Origin: an uncultured Gilliamella sp. | GTDB taxonomy: Bacteria; Pseudomonadota; Gammaproteobacteria; Enterobacterales; Orbaceae | Reading direction: 5' to 3' | NCBI GenBank assembly: GCA_945276085.1 | Contig: CALYPO010000012.1 | Span: 1 to 33,746 of the forward strand | DNA length: 33,746 nt | In this document: in pieces, positions 26,492 through 33,746 of the stretch | Layout of the letters: each line of letters starts with the position of its first letter | Numbering within the stretch: the stretch's first letter is position 1 | Notes under the pieces: model-generated | The model's input: the letters and a program-made list of their open reading frames with translations, nothing else | What the model was told of the DNA's origin: nothing | The model's database searches: none | Program-made: the position numbers and the translations under genes

Positions 26492-27097
26492 AATAAATTA
26501 ATCATTAATCCAAGTTCAGTTCTAGCCAAGAGTAACATATTTTTATGATAAAACAACAATTGGCCAATTCATATAGTTTAAATTATTAATCAACAAAACG
26601 TTCATTTAGTTTAAATTAACAGAAGGCAAGCATTAAAATAAGCATAATAATGAAAAGTATTAATAGGTGTTAGCAATTATATACTAAAGATAATCGATTT
26701 TATATTATGATATTGACTATCACTCTAAAAGGTTAAATTACGGTTTGATCTGATAGTTAAAGAACTTTTAATCAATTTTGAATTGAAAGTAGGGTTTAGC
26801 AAAACGGTGATATAACTGAAAATCATTTTAAGTTCGTAATAATGAATGCATTTAACATAATATACATTATCCAAATCTTATCCAATTGATTAAAAACAAT
26901 AAAAATCTAAAATATTTTTTCATTCATATGGCTATAATGTTCATAGAGAATAGGGCGTTATATAAGATTTATAAGTAGAAAATTAAATCTAGTTCAATGA
27001 TTTATAATTACGAATTTAAGTTAATTTTTTTAAAATTCACTTATTAATAATAATTATTAATTTATTATAGAATACCCAACTGGCTAAATACAATCCG
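26492..27097. other. Gene-free AT-rich stretch upstream of fnr containing an inverted dif-like site
   Basis: No coding region can be supported over these 606 bases on either strand. The only recognisable element is the dif-like core at 26850-26877, listed separately. The first 100 bases should hold the fnr promoter. The remainder is very AT-rich with many stops and may be decayed mobile DNA. Confidence 0.6.
26850..26877 (-). repeat. Second dif-like XerC/XerD site, inverted relative to dif
   Basis: Read on the minus strand, the site has a XerC arm GATTTGGATAA, centre TGTATA and XerD arm TTATGTTAAAT. It is 25/28 identical to the dif at 27959-27986, with the centre and XerD arm identical and all differences in the outer XerC arm. 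Its orientation is opposite, and it lies 1081 bp away (inner edges). Confidence 0.8.
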
Positions 27098-27316
27098 TTA
27101 AATCATAAAAAATAAGCCTTTATGTTTACCATCAAAAAAGACAAGTACAATAAATATCATGATAACAGCCAAAATAATTCTAAATTTTCTTTTTTTAAAA
27201 AGTTTTTCAATCGTGTTATTTAGATAAGTTCTATCAACATAACTCATATATAATATCAAAATAACCAATAAAACAGCTATTGGAACAGCTAAAACCATAT
27301 CATTATTAATTGTCAT
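27098..27316 (-). CDS. Small two-helix membrane protein, unknown
   Basis: A 72-residue ORF with two hydrophobic helices at about 8-26 and 46-63, separated by a basic loop that includes K-K-R-K. It has no recognisable family and only a weak ribosome site. It lies between the two inverted dif-like sites, next to a filamentous-phage remnant. It could therefore be phage cargo (inoviruses encode many small membrane proteins), but it is on the strand opposite to the replication gene remnant. Whether it is expressed is unknown. Confidence 0.4.
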   Translation of the reverse strand: MTINNDMVLAVPIAVLLVILILYMSYVDRTYLNNTIEKLFKKRKFRIILAVIMIFIVLVFFDGKHKGLFFMI

Positions 27317-27518
27317 ATTTTTGTTTAACTCATTATCTATATCTAACTATAAATGCAATTACCCGGAATTCTTTTTCTTAAAAATAATTGAAACGGTTAT
27401 CGTAAAATCACTGTCAAAATTACCAAACCTTAAAACGATTTAATCAAAATCCTAATCCTAATCCTAAATAATAATGTAACATTTATTATCTAGAACGCAT
27501 AACAAAATTTATACAGAT

Positions 27519-27917
27519 ATGTTTTCACATTATTGGGGATTATCAAGCTATAAACGATTAAATGAATTACATGATGAATTTTTAAATTTAGATAAAAAAC
27601 TGGCGGTTAATGCGATGGATTTTGAAACTATCAGCGAACAATTAATAAGGTGTGGCGTAGTAGAAACCACACGTTCAGCAAATACTACTGCAATGTATGC
27701 GATTCAATGGGCGCATGGACAAACATTTGATTTTAACAAATCACAGGTTCAAATACACAGAGCACGTTTGAGAAAAATCGGCATCGACATAGCACAACGT
27801 TGCAATCTGGCAAAATTCAGCCCGATTTCTGTTCGAGAAATTCGACAGGTTACGGTATCTGATTGTCCAATTCCTGATTGGTACAAAATGCCACAGATAT
27901 TTAAATTAGCGTCGTAA
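27519..27917 (+). pseudogene. C-terminal remnant of a filamentous-phage replication initiator (gene II/X family)
   Basis: A 132-residue ORF resembling the Phage_X domain, the C-terminal part of inovirus G2P replication proteins. Seen: a long helix, then A-M-Y-A-I-Q-W, S-Q-V-Q-I-H-R-A-R-L-R-K-I-G-I-D-I, and a terminal V-x-D-C-P-I-P-D-W-Y-K-M-P that parallels the R-P-D-W-Y-N-E-P end of the M13 protein. The catalytic N-terminal initiator domain (Phage_CRI) is absent: upstream in frame there is a stop at 27477-27479 and no further matching sequence. It may be a free X-type protein, since M13 makes one from an internal start, but a truncated remnant is likelier. It ends 41 bp before dif. A direct hexamer repeat CCTAAT (three copies, 27451-27467) lies just upstream. 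Confidence 0.65.
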
Positions 27918-27930
27918 ATTGGTTAGCTGA

Positions 27931-27969
27931 ATGATGAAAATTCACGTACGTTTATCGTGGTGCGGATAA
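27931..27969 (+). other. Short ORF running into dif, possibly the cut start of a phage gene
   Basis: ATG-ATG opens 12 codons (M-M-K-I-H-V-R-L-S-W-C-G), with the last codons and the TAA stop supplied by the dif XerC arm. It begins 13 bp after the replication-protein remnant, where inoviruses often place a single-stranded DNA-binding protein gene. It may be the N-terminal stump of such a gene cut at the integration junction. This is only an inference from position. Confidence 0.25.
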
Positions 27970-27986
27970 TGTATATTATGTTAAAT
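27959..27986 (+). other. dif: Chromosome dimer resolution site dif
   Basis: The 28 bases GGTGCGGATAA-TGTATA-TTATGTTAAAT match E. coli dif at 27 of 28 positions as I recall it; the only change is C to G at position 7 of the XerC arm. XerC binds the left 11 bp, XerD the right 11 bp, and the strands are exchanged at the 6-bp centre. It lies between fnr and rlhA, among genes that in E. coli also belong to the replication terminus half. An inverted second copy and an inovirus remnant lie to its left. Confidence 0.92.
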
Positions 27987-28206
27987 AATATTTATTGTTT
28001 AGGAATCCATAAATTCTGTTATTTTATCTGATGATAATACTATTTATTGCCTTACTGAGTTATAACCTATTCCTAATTAACATCAACATTCATACTTTAG
28101 CATTTAATATTTTTTGCCAAAATTTCTAAAGTTGAATGTTTATTTGTAACCAAAAATTATTTGAAATAAATGTATTGAAATTTGAATGAACCAAAACCAA
28201 AGCATT

Positions 28207-30153
28207 TTATTTAGATATGAAAATAATTTCGCTTCCTGACAATGGCATTTTTAAAACATGATTTTTAATTTTACCCCAAACTTGCATTTCACATGCTTTA
28301 CAGTTAAATTTCAAAATGAGCTCTTCATTATTATTTTGTATTAACTTCATTGGTGTGACTTTTGTTTTGACACCTTGAATACCTTTAGCTTGTTTCGGAC
28401 ATAAATTGAACGCAAATCGCAAACAGTGTTTTGTTATCATCAAAGGAACATCATCTTTAATTTCATGAGCTTCATATGCGCTTTCTATTAATTGAACACC
28501 ATGTTGTTTATAAAACTCACGGGCTTTATGATTATAGACATTAGCTAAATAAGTTAATTGATTATCGGGATAAATTGGTTTTGGGTTAGTTTCAGGCTTA
28601 CGCTTATTGGTTTGGTAGCTTGCTAACCTTGCTGAAGTTAATTTTTCAATAATGTCTCGTCTTAATTGATTAAGTTGACTGCTGGGAATAAAATAAATTA
28701 TCGATAAATCGATAATAAGCTCAGACAAATAATAAATAGTTTGCCCAAGTTTAGATAGATTATCTTGAATATTTTTTAACGCTTTATCAGTTTGATTCGC
28801 CAAATCAAATTGACCAATCAGATCTAATTCGACACAAATACCCTCCTCACTTTTGGCTATCAACTGAATTCCATTATCGATATTAGACAACACAAACGAA
28901 ACACCAATACGACGATCGCTTGAATCTTTGAGTAAGTTTTGTTGCCATAAATGATCTAAATTACGATTAACAATAAAAGGCAATTTGATGGTATTAAGCG
29001 ATTTAGGAATTTCATTTGGATAAACCCGATATTGATTAGCACCTAATTTATCGACTTTATCTGCTCGAAATCCAAACACTTCTCGTTTAATGAGGACATT
29101 TAGACCATCACCATTAGTTAACATTTTTTCAGATTTAATATCAATATACTGAGCGGTTACATTAGTTATTTCACCAATTTGTAATCCAATAAATTTTGGC
29201 GACTCAAAAGCACCAATGTCAGGTTTTCGACCAGTAACAAAATAATCTGTATTACCACGGTTAAATGTTCGTTTGGGATCTGGTGTAAAAAAGTATTCTG
29301 TTTTGCCACTAGAAGCAGCCGTTAAATTCGATGAATTTGAAAGGATGTTATCCAATTTTTGTCGATAATGTGCAGTAATATTTTTTACATAAGTTAAATC
29401 TTTATAACGCCCTTCTATCTTAAACGATCTTACACCAGCTTGGATTAGCGATTCTAAATTATCTGATTGATAATTGTCTTTCATCGATAACAAATGCTTT
29501 TCGTAAGCAACAACACGTCCTTGATCATCTTTTAAAGTAAAAGGCAATCGGCAAGCCTGTGAGCAATCTCCACGATTAGCACTACGCCCAGTTTGCGCAT
29601 GTGAAATATAGCATTGCCCGGAAAAAGCGACACATAACGCACCATGAATAAAAAACTCTATTTTTGCATCTATTTGCTTAAAAATAGTCGTAATTTCATT
29701 TAAGTTTAATTCACGTGCTAATACAATTTGCGAAAAACCAACATCGGATAAAAACTTTGCCTTTTCTGGCGTTCGAATATCCATTTGCGTACTGGCATGT
29801 AAGTCGATTGGTGGAATATCTAAATTTAAAATACCCATATCTTGCACGATTAACGCATCAACGCCTGCATGATAGAATTGCCAAATTAATTGTCTTGCAG
29901 ATTCTAATTCATTATCATGAAGAATCGTATTTAACGTAACAAAAACTTTAGCGTAATAACGATGTGCAAATTCAACTAATTTTGCAATATCACTAACCGA
30001 ATTTCCTGCATTATGACGAGCGCCAAAACTAGGCCCGCCTATATATACAGCATCTGCACCATGTAAAATTGCCTGCATCGCAATTTCAATATTTTTTGCA
30101 GGACTTAGTAATTCTAATTGGTTTTTATTCTGATATTGATCCATCTGTGACAT
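28207..30153 (-). CDS. rlhA: 23S rRNA C2501 hydroxylation protein (peptidase U32 family)
   Basis: A 648-residue protein matching E. coli RlhA/YdcP (653 aa) along its length. The N-terminal U32 domain has L-E-L-L-S-P-A, H-G-A-D-A-V-Y-I-G-G and the cysteine cluster Cys174, Cys181, Cys197, Cys201 in the G-A-L-C...G-Q-C-Y...R-G-D-C-S-Q-A-C-R pattern, probable iron-sulfur ligands. The C-terminal region keeps H-C-L-R-F-A-F-N-L-C-P-K and the cysteine pair in F-N-C-K-A-C-E, typical of RlhA but absent in the shorter U32 protein TrhP. In E. coli it is needed for hydroxycytidine 2501 in the ribosomal peptidyl-transferase centre. It has a near-consensus promoter at 30206-30234. Confidence 0.93.
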   Translation of the reverse strand: MSQMDQYQNKNQLELLSPAKNIEIAMQAILHGADAVYIGGPSFGARHNAGNSVSDIAKLVEFAHRYYAKVFVTLNTILHDNELESARQLIWQFYHAGVDALIVQDMGILNLDIPPIDLHASTQMDIRTPEKAKFLSDVGFSQIVLARELNLNEITTIFKQIDAKIEFFIHGALCVAFSGQCYISHAQTGRSANRGDCSQACRLPFTLKDDQGRVVAYEKHLLSMKDNYQSDNLESLIQAGVRSFKIEGRYKDLTYVKNITAHYRQKLDNILSNSSNLTAASSGKTEYFFTPDPKRTFNRGNTDYFVTGRKPDIGAFESPKFIGLQIGEITNVTAQYIDIKSEKMLTNGDGLNVLIKREVFGFRADKVDKLGANQYRVYPNEIPKSLNTIKLPFIVNRNLDHLWQQNLLKDSSDRRIGVSFVLSNIDNGIQLIAKSEEGICVELDLIGQFDLANQTDKALKNIQDNLSKLGQTIYYLSELIIDLSIIYFIPSSQLNQLRRDIIEKLTSARLASYQTNKRKPETNPKPIYPDNQLTYLANVYNHKAREFYKQHGVQLIESAYEAHEIKDDVPLMITKHCLRFAFNLCPKQAKGIQGVKTKVTPMKLIQNNNEELILKFNCKACEMQVWGKIKNHVLKMPLSGSEIIFISK

Positions 30154-30205
30154 CGTTTATTCTCAAAAATACTTCAAATTTTAGTGTTTTAATTTATTGA
30201 CAAGC

Positions 30206-30234
30206 GTTATAGTGAATTCACTAAGACTTGTCAA
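30206..30234 (-). promoter_or_regulatory. rlhA promoter with palindromic spacer
   Basis: On the minus strand, -35 TTGACA (30229-30234) and -10 TATAAC (30206-30211) are 17 bp apart. The perfect palindrome AGTGAATTCACT (30211-30222) fills most of the spacer. The whole promoter sits inside a longer inverted repeat, TTATTGACAAG (30194-30204) with CTTGTCAATAA (30227-30237). An operator here would block polymerase directly. Confidence 0.7.
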
Positions 30235-30282
30235 TAATAACAGGGTAATACTTTTATTTAATAAAATGTTAATTTGTGATTT

Positions 30283-31156
30283 CTATTTAAGATAATGTCG
30301 TGCTTTTAAAGCCGCTATACGTTTGTCTAATGGCGGATGAGACATAAATAGTTCTGAAATTTTGGTTTTTTTCGCACCATTTATACAAAATGCCATTATC
30401 GATGAATCTTCTTTAGGTTCGTAACTTGTTTTTAACTTTTCTAACGCTGCAATCATTTTATTTGCACCTACCAATTTTGCCGAACCAGCATCAGCATGAA
30501 ATTCACGGTAACGTGAAAACCACATAGTAATAATACTTGCCAAAATACCAAAAATGATTTCAAAGACCATAACAATTAGATAATAAATCATTTGGGATGA
30601 TCCTCGATTACGTTCATCCATGGCTTGCTTGAGTTGCCAATGAAGCTAATAGTCTGGATATAAAAATAACAAATGTATTAATTACACCCTGTAATAAAGT
30701 CATTGTAACCATATCTCCATTAGCGATGTGACTCATTTCATGTGCAATGACAGCTTCTGCTTCATCCTGTGACATCGTACTTAATAAACCTGAGCTAACG
30801 GCAACCAATGAACTATTTTTACTTGCTCCTGTAGCAAATGCATTCATATCATTAGCTTCATAAATTGCCACATCTGGCATTTTTAAACCAAGCTGTTCTG
30901 CCTGATGATGAACAATATTTAATAACCATTGTTCTTGAGCATTGGCCGCACGTTTAATCAGTTTTCCTTTAACCGATTTTAATGCTATTGTTTTAGAGAA
31001 TAAAAGAGATATATATGAACCACCAAAGCCAAATATACCTGCAAAAATCAATAATCCTAAAGTACTGTGAGCATCTACCCCCAATATACTTAGGATAATA
31101 CCAAAGACAAACATTACTGCTAAATTAGTCAGTATAAATAGCCCTACTCGCATCAT
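30283..31156 (-). pseudogene. htpX: Protease HtpX, split by a frameshift
   Basis: Two overlapping frames together rebuild full-length HtpX (E. coli 293 aa), the inner-membrane zinc metalloprotease of protein quality control. The first frame (30614-31156, 180 aa) holds the N-terminal transmembrane helices and the zinc motif H-E-M-S-H (His139, Glu140, His143), ending S-H-G-stop. The second (30283-30621, 112 aa) starts M-D-E-R-N-R-G and holds the last helices, the third zinc-ligand region [12 protein letters not shown] and the C terminus. The break falls in the loop before the third helix, around 30619-30624 (CATGGATGA). Removing one C before the ATG would restore one frame. Since the zinc ligands are divided between the parts, neither should be active alone. 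It could be a real mutation, a sequencing error, or coupled translation of two chains. Confidence 0.88.
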
Positions 31157-31329
31157 AAATCTACTCCATATTGTTTTTAGCTTTTAATAAAAAAGCCTAG
31201 AAAATTGCCTATTATATTAATTCAACAAAAATACTTCTTTCTATTAGATAGGATGGCTATATGTTGTTATATAGAATGATCAGTTAGTTAGTTTTGTTTT
31301 TGAAAAGATTAAAGCATTGCAGATAGTTT

Positions 31330-31441
31330 GGAGGAGACCCTATCAGCCACATCCCACACACATATTTTTTACTTTGGCTGCTTCCTTCCGGACCTGACCT
31401 GATGAGCAAAGAAATGTTGCAAGAGGACCCATAGAGCCTCC
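31330..31441 (-). ncRNA. ffs: 4.5S RNA, bacterial small SRP RNA
   Basis: On the minus strand the core CAGGTCAGGTCCGGAAGGAAGC (split here as CAGGTCAGGTCC + GGAAGGAAGC) with its GGAA tetraloop and following CAGCC is the invariant SRP RNA apical domain that binds Ffh. The terminal arms (GGAG...CTCC) close a rod of about 112 nt; E. coli 4.5S RNA is 114 nt. The ends are approximate. It lies between htpX and ihfA, with a good promoter just upstream. Confidence 0.93.
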
Positions 31442-31455
31442 ATTGAGGAGGTCGT

Positions 31456-31484
31456 ATTATGCTTGAATCAATTAATTAATACAA
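31456..31484 (-). promoter_or_regulatory. Promoter of the 4.5S RNA gene
   Basis: On the minus strand, -35 TTGTAT (31479-31484) and -10 CATAAT (31456-31461) are 17 bp apart. Transcription would start about 7 bases later, near 31449, just ahead of the mature RNA, with a GC-containing discriminator (ACGACC). Confidence 0.6.
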
Positions 31485-31497
31485 ACATTTTTTTAAT

Positions 31498-31544
31498 AAA
31501 AAAAATTGAACGACCTTTCTTTAATCAATCAAAAAAAGGTCGTT
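31498..31544 (-). terminator. Intrinsic terminator of the pheT-ihfA operon
   Basis: AACGACCTTT (31509-31518) and AAAGGTCGTT (31535-31544) form a perfect 10-bp stem. On the minus strand this is followed by CAA and eight T residues (31498-31505). It lies 30 bp after the ihfA stop. Confidence 0.85.
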
Positions 31545-31573
31545 TAATTATCACACGAATACTTACCTAACTT

Positions 31574-31867
31574 TTAAAGCGTTAGGTTTTTTTCTACGCG
31601 ATCTCTAAATTTAATTCCTGGTCTAAAGGTAACAACCCGACGAGCAGAGATATCTACACTTTCACCCGTTTTTGGATTTCGACCCGGTCGTGAATTTTTA
31701 TCACGAATAGTGAAATTACCAAACCCAGATAATTTAACAGGTTCCCCTTTTTCTAAAGCCACTCGTATCTCTTCAAAAAAAAGTTCAACAAGGACTTTAG
31801 CTTCTTGACGATCAATATTAAATTTATCGGCAAGACGATCTGCAATATCAGCTTTAGTTAATGTCAT
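31574..31867 (-). CDS. ihfA: Integration host factor subunit alpha
   Basis: A 97-residue DNA-bending protein (E. coli 99 aa) that pairs with IHF-beta. The start is set at the ATG at 31867, giving M-T-L-T-K-A-D-I as in E. coli. A longer frame from 31921 would add 18 residues that overlap pheT and have no counterpart in the family. The helical dimer part has V-E-L-F-F-E-E-I, followed by [17 protein letters not shown] with the intercalating proline in the beta arm, and [10 protein letters not shown]. It starts 5 bp after the pheT stop, so it is coupled to pheT, the same order as in E. coli. Confidence 0.95.
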   Translation of the reverse strand: MTLTKADIADRLADKFNIDRQEAKVLVELFFEEIRVALEKGEPVKLSGFGNFTIRDKNSRPGRNPKTGESVDISARRVVTFRPGIKFRDRVEKNLTL

Positions 31868-31872
31868 AATTA

Positions 31873-33746
31873 TTATTCTCTTAATAGGGCTTTGAAACGA
31901 ATTTGTAAAGCAGTAACACACCTGCTTACAATGTTTGTTATATCTTCTTCTTCAAGTGTACGTGATTTGTCTTGTAAAATCAAACTGATAGCAAGGCTTT
32001 TTTCATCATCCTTAATGTTATCGCCTTGATAAACATCAAACAGATTAACTTTGATAAGTTGCTCACCACCAGCCTTTTTACACTCAGAAATAATATCTGC
32101 TGCTGGAATTGTATTTGAAACGACAATAGCAATATCTCGTTTATTTGACGGATATTTTGATACGTCCTGAGCCGACGGTACCTTTTTGTTATTAATTTTA
32201 GCTAAATTTATTTCAAAAACAAGCGTTTTACCATTTAAAGATAATTTTTTTTCAATTTCTGGATGCAAAACACCTAAATAACCAATAATTTCATCATTTA
32301 CAAAAATAGCGGCACTTTGTCCAGGATGTAAAGCAGACAAATTAGATTTTTCATAGCGTACGTCTTGAGCACATCCTAGAATCGAAAATATTGACTCAAT
32401 ATCCCCTTTTAGATCATAAAAATCAACAGCTTTTTTAGGTAATGTCCAATGTTCTTCATATAAATTACCCGTAATTACACCCGATAACATTTGTTCCTGA
32501 CGAACACCAAATTCACTTTTATCGTCTGGAATAAAGCGTAAGCCAGTTTCAAACAATCTAATTCTTGATTGTTGTCGGTTTTGATTATATAACACTGCGC
32601 CTAATAATCCAGTCCATAATGATAAACGCATAACTGACATTTCACTTGAAATAGGATTAGGTAAGTGAATTTGGTTTAAATTGGGATGCAAAATTTGTTG
32701 TACTTTTGGATCAACAAAACTGTAAGTTACAGCTTCTTGATAACCTTTATCAACTAATAAATCTTTTATTCTAGCTAATGAAATTTGACCTTCTGGTTTT
32801 GGCTGCATGACAGACTCAATGTTTAAGTTGGCGTTTGGAATATTGTTATATCCATAAATACGCGCCACTTCCTCAACGAGATCTTCTTCTATCTGTATAT
32901 CAAAACGCCAACTTGGTGCTTCAACTGACCAAATTTCATTTTTATAATTAACTTTACATCCAAGTCTTTCTAAAATATCAGTGATTTTTTGTGTATCAAT
33001 TGTATAACCAATTATGCTATCAATTTTATTACGGCGTAGTTGTATGTTAGCTGATTTTGGCAATTCAGTTGAACTGGTTTTGTCAACAATCGGTCCGACC
33101 TCACCGCCACAAATATCGAGGATAAGTTGTGTTGCTCTTTCCATCGCAATGCTTTGTAAAGCTGGATCAACTCCTCTTTCATACCGATGAGACGCTTCAG
33201 TATGCAGACCATATTCACGAGCTTTCCCGGTAATAGCTAATGGTGCAAAGAAGGCCGATTCAAGAAAAATATCTTTCGTCGATTGAGTCACACCAGATTT
33301 TTCTCCGCCCATAATACCGGCTAAGGCAAGTATTTTATCATGATCCGCAATAACTAAAGTTTGATCATTCAATTCAGTTTCATTGCCATTAAGTAAAACA
33401 ACTTTTTCACTTTTTCGAGCATATCTCACAATAATGCCCTTTTCTATTTCGGCAAGATCAAATGCATGCATTGGATGACCAAGCTCTAACAAAACAAAAT
33501 TTGTTATATCGACAACCGCATCAATAGACCGTATTCCACCACGACGTAATTTTTCTTTCATCCAAAGTGGGGTTATTGCGTTTACATTGATATTTTTGAT
33601 AACACGCCCTAAATAACGAGGCGCAGCTTTAGGCTCATCAATTTGAATTGATAATGTATCTGAAATTGTTGCAGGCACGCTTTCAACTTGGAGTGATTTC
33701 ATTGGAATATTGTTCACTGCTGAAATATCACGAGCGACACCAATGA
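31873..33746 (-). CDS. pheT: Phenylalanine-tRNA ligase beta subunit (partial, 5' end outside window)
   Basis: About 624 residues of the beta chain of phenylalanyl-tRNA synthetase are present; the family is about 795 aa, so roughly 170 N-terminal residues lie beyond the right edge. The frame stays open from base 33746: residues I-G-V-A-R-D-I-S precede the apparent GTG at 33717, which is therefore internal. Seen: the B3/B4 tRNA-editing region ([19 protein letters not shown] type), the B5 domain, the catalytic-like domain with S-Y-S-F-V-D-P and S-L-W-T-G-L-L, and the C-terminal anticodon-binding domain with [14 protein letters not shown]. It forms an operon with ihfA. Confidence 0.97.
   Translation of the reverse strand, partial: IGVARDISAVNNIPMKSLQVESVPATISDTLSIQIDEPKAAPRYLGRVIKNINVNAITPLWMKEKLRRGGIRSIDAVVDITNFVLLELGHPMHAFDLAEIEKGIIVRYARKSEKVVLLNGNETELNDQTLVIADHDKILALAGIMGGEKSGVTQSTKDIFLESAFFAPLAITGKAREYGLHTEASHRYERGVDPALQSIAMERATQLILDICGGEVGPIVDKTSSTELPKSANIQLRRNKIDSIIGYTIDTQKITDILERLGCKVNYKNEIWSVEAPSWRFDIQIEEDLVEEVARIYGYNNIPNANLNIESVMQPKPEGQISLARIKDLLVDKGYQEAVTYSFVDPKVQQILHPNLNQIHLPNPISSEMSVMRLSLWTGLLGAVLYNQNRQQSRIRLFETGLRFIPDDKSEFGVRQEQMLSGVITGNLYEEHWTLPKKAVDFYDLKGDIESIFSILGCAQDVRYEKSNLSALHPGQSAAIFVNDEIIGYLGVLHPEIEKKLSLNGKTLVFEINLAKINNKKVPSAQDVSKYPSNKRDIAIVVSNTIPAADIISECKKAGGEQLIKVNLFDVYQGDNIKDDEKSLAISLILQDKSRTLEEEDITNIVSRCVTALQIRFKALLRE

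Noticed and set aside
27451-27467. Three CCTAAT repeats as replication iterons
   Set aside because: Only three short copies, and no intact initiator gene nearby; too little to claim an origin.
31868-31921. Upstream start adding 18 residues to IhfA
   Set aside because: The extension overlaps pheT and has no counterpart in IhfA proteins; the ATG at 31867 gives the exact family N terminus.
33717-33717. GTG at 33717 as the start of a 614-residue protein
   Set aside because: The frame remains open to the window edge and the residues before the GTG continue the PheT sequence, so this is an internal codon.

Overview
The window is AT-rich DNA from a gammaproteobacterium. Almost every long gene can be matched, from memory, to an Escherichia coli counterpart of nearly the same length (YafD, MltD, GloB, RnhA, DnaQ, Ppx, Ppk, PykF, HslJ, HrpA, YdgH, Fnr, RlhA, HtpX, IhfA, PheT). 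That combination of enteric-like proteins and strongly AT-rich base and codon use points to Orbaceae (the Gilliamella/Frischella/Orbus group). This is an inference; no marker gene was searched.

Layout. 1-4601 is a housekeeping block: the gshA tail, yafD, mltD, gloB, rnhA, dnaQ and tRNA-Asp, the last five in the E. coli order. 4666-7120 is a two-gene ATPase + HNH nuclease module (Septu/PtuAB-like defence) placed directly behind the tRNA gene. 7399-8883 carries a ybaN-like membrane protein and a class-1-like dihydroorotate dehydrogenase. The dehydrogenase gene is preceded by a leader ORF, a pause-type hairpin and an intrinsic terminator, as in a pyrBI-type attenuator. 9387-14685 is a soluble three-domain flavoprotein (OYE-like + FMN_bind + fumarate-reductase FAD domain), its presumed flavin transferase ApbE, and a DASS dicarboxylate transporter. 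Together they look like an import-and-reduce system for fumarate or a related acid. 14766-18362 is the polyphosphate pair ppk-ppx. 18488-20654 is pykF (with an intrinsic terminator inside its apparent leader) and hslJ. 20728-26491 is hrpA, ydgH and fnr.

26492-28206 is gene-poor and the most unusual part. It holds a near-perfect chromosome dimer-resolution site dif (27959-27986), a second dif-like core in inverted orientation (26850-26877), a C-terminal remnant of a filamentous-phage replication protein ending 41 bp before dif, and a small two-helix membrane protein. This looks like the scar of a Xer-exploiting inovirus, or a dif-flanked module, in the replication terminus. The flanking genes (pykF, hslJ, hrpA, ydgH, fnr, rlhA, ihfA, pheT) also lie in the terminus half of the E. 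coli map.

28207-33746 carries rlhA with a consensus promoter containing a palindrome, htpX broken into two overlapping frames, the 4.5S SRP RNA gene, ihfA, and pheT running off the right edge. No CRISPR array, insertion sequence or rRNA gene was seen.
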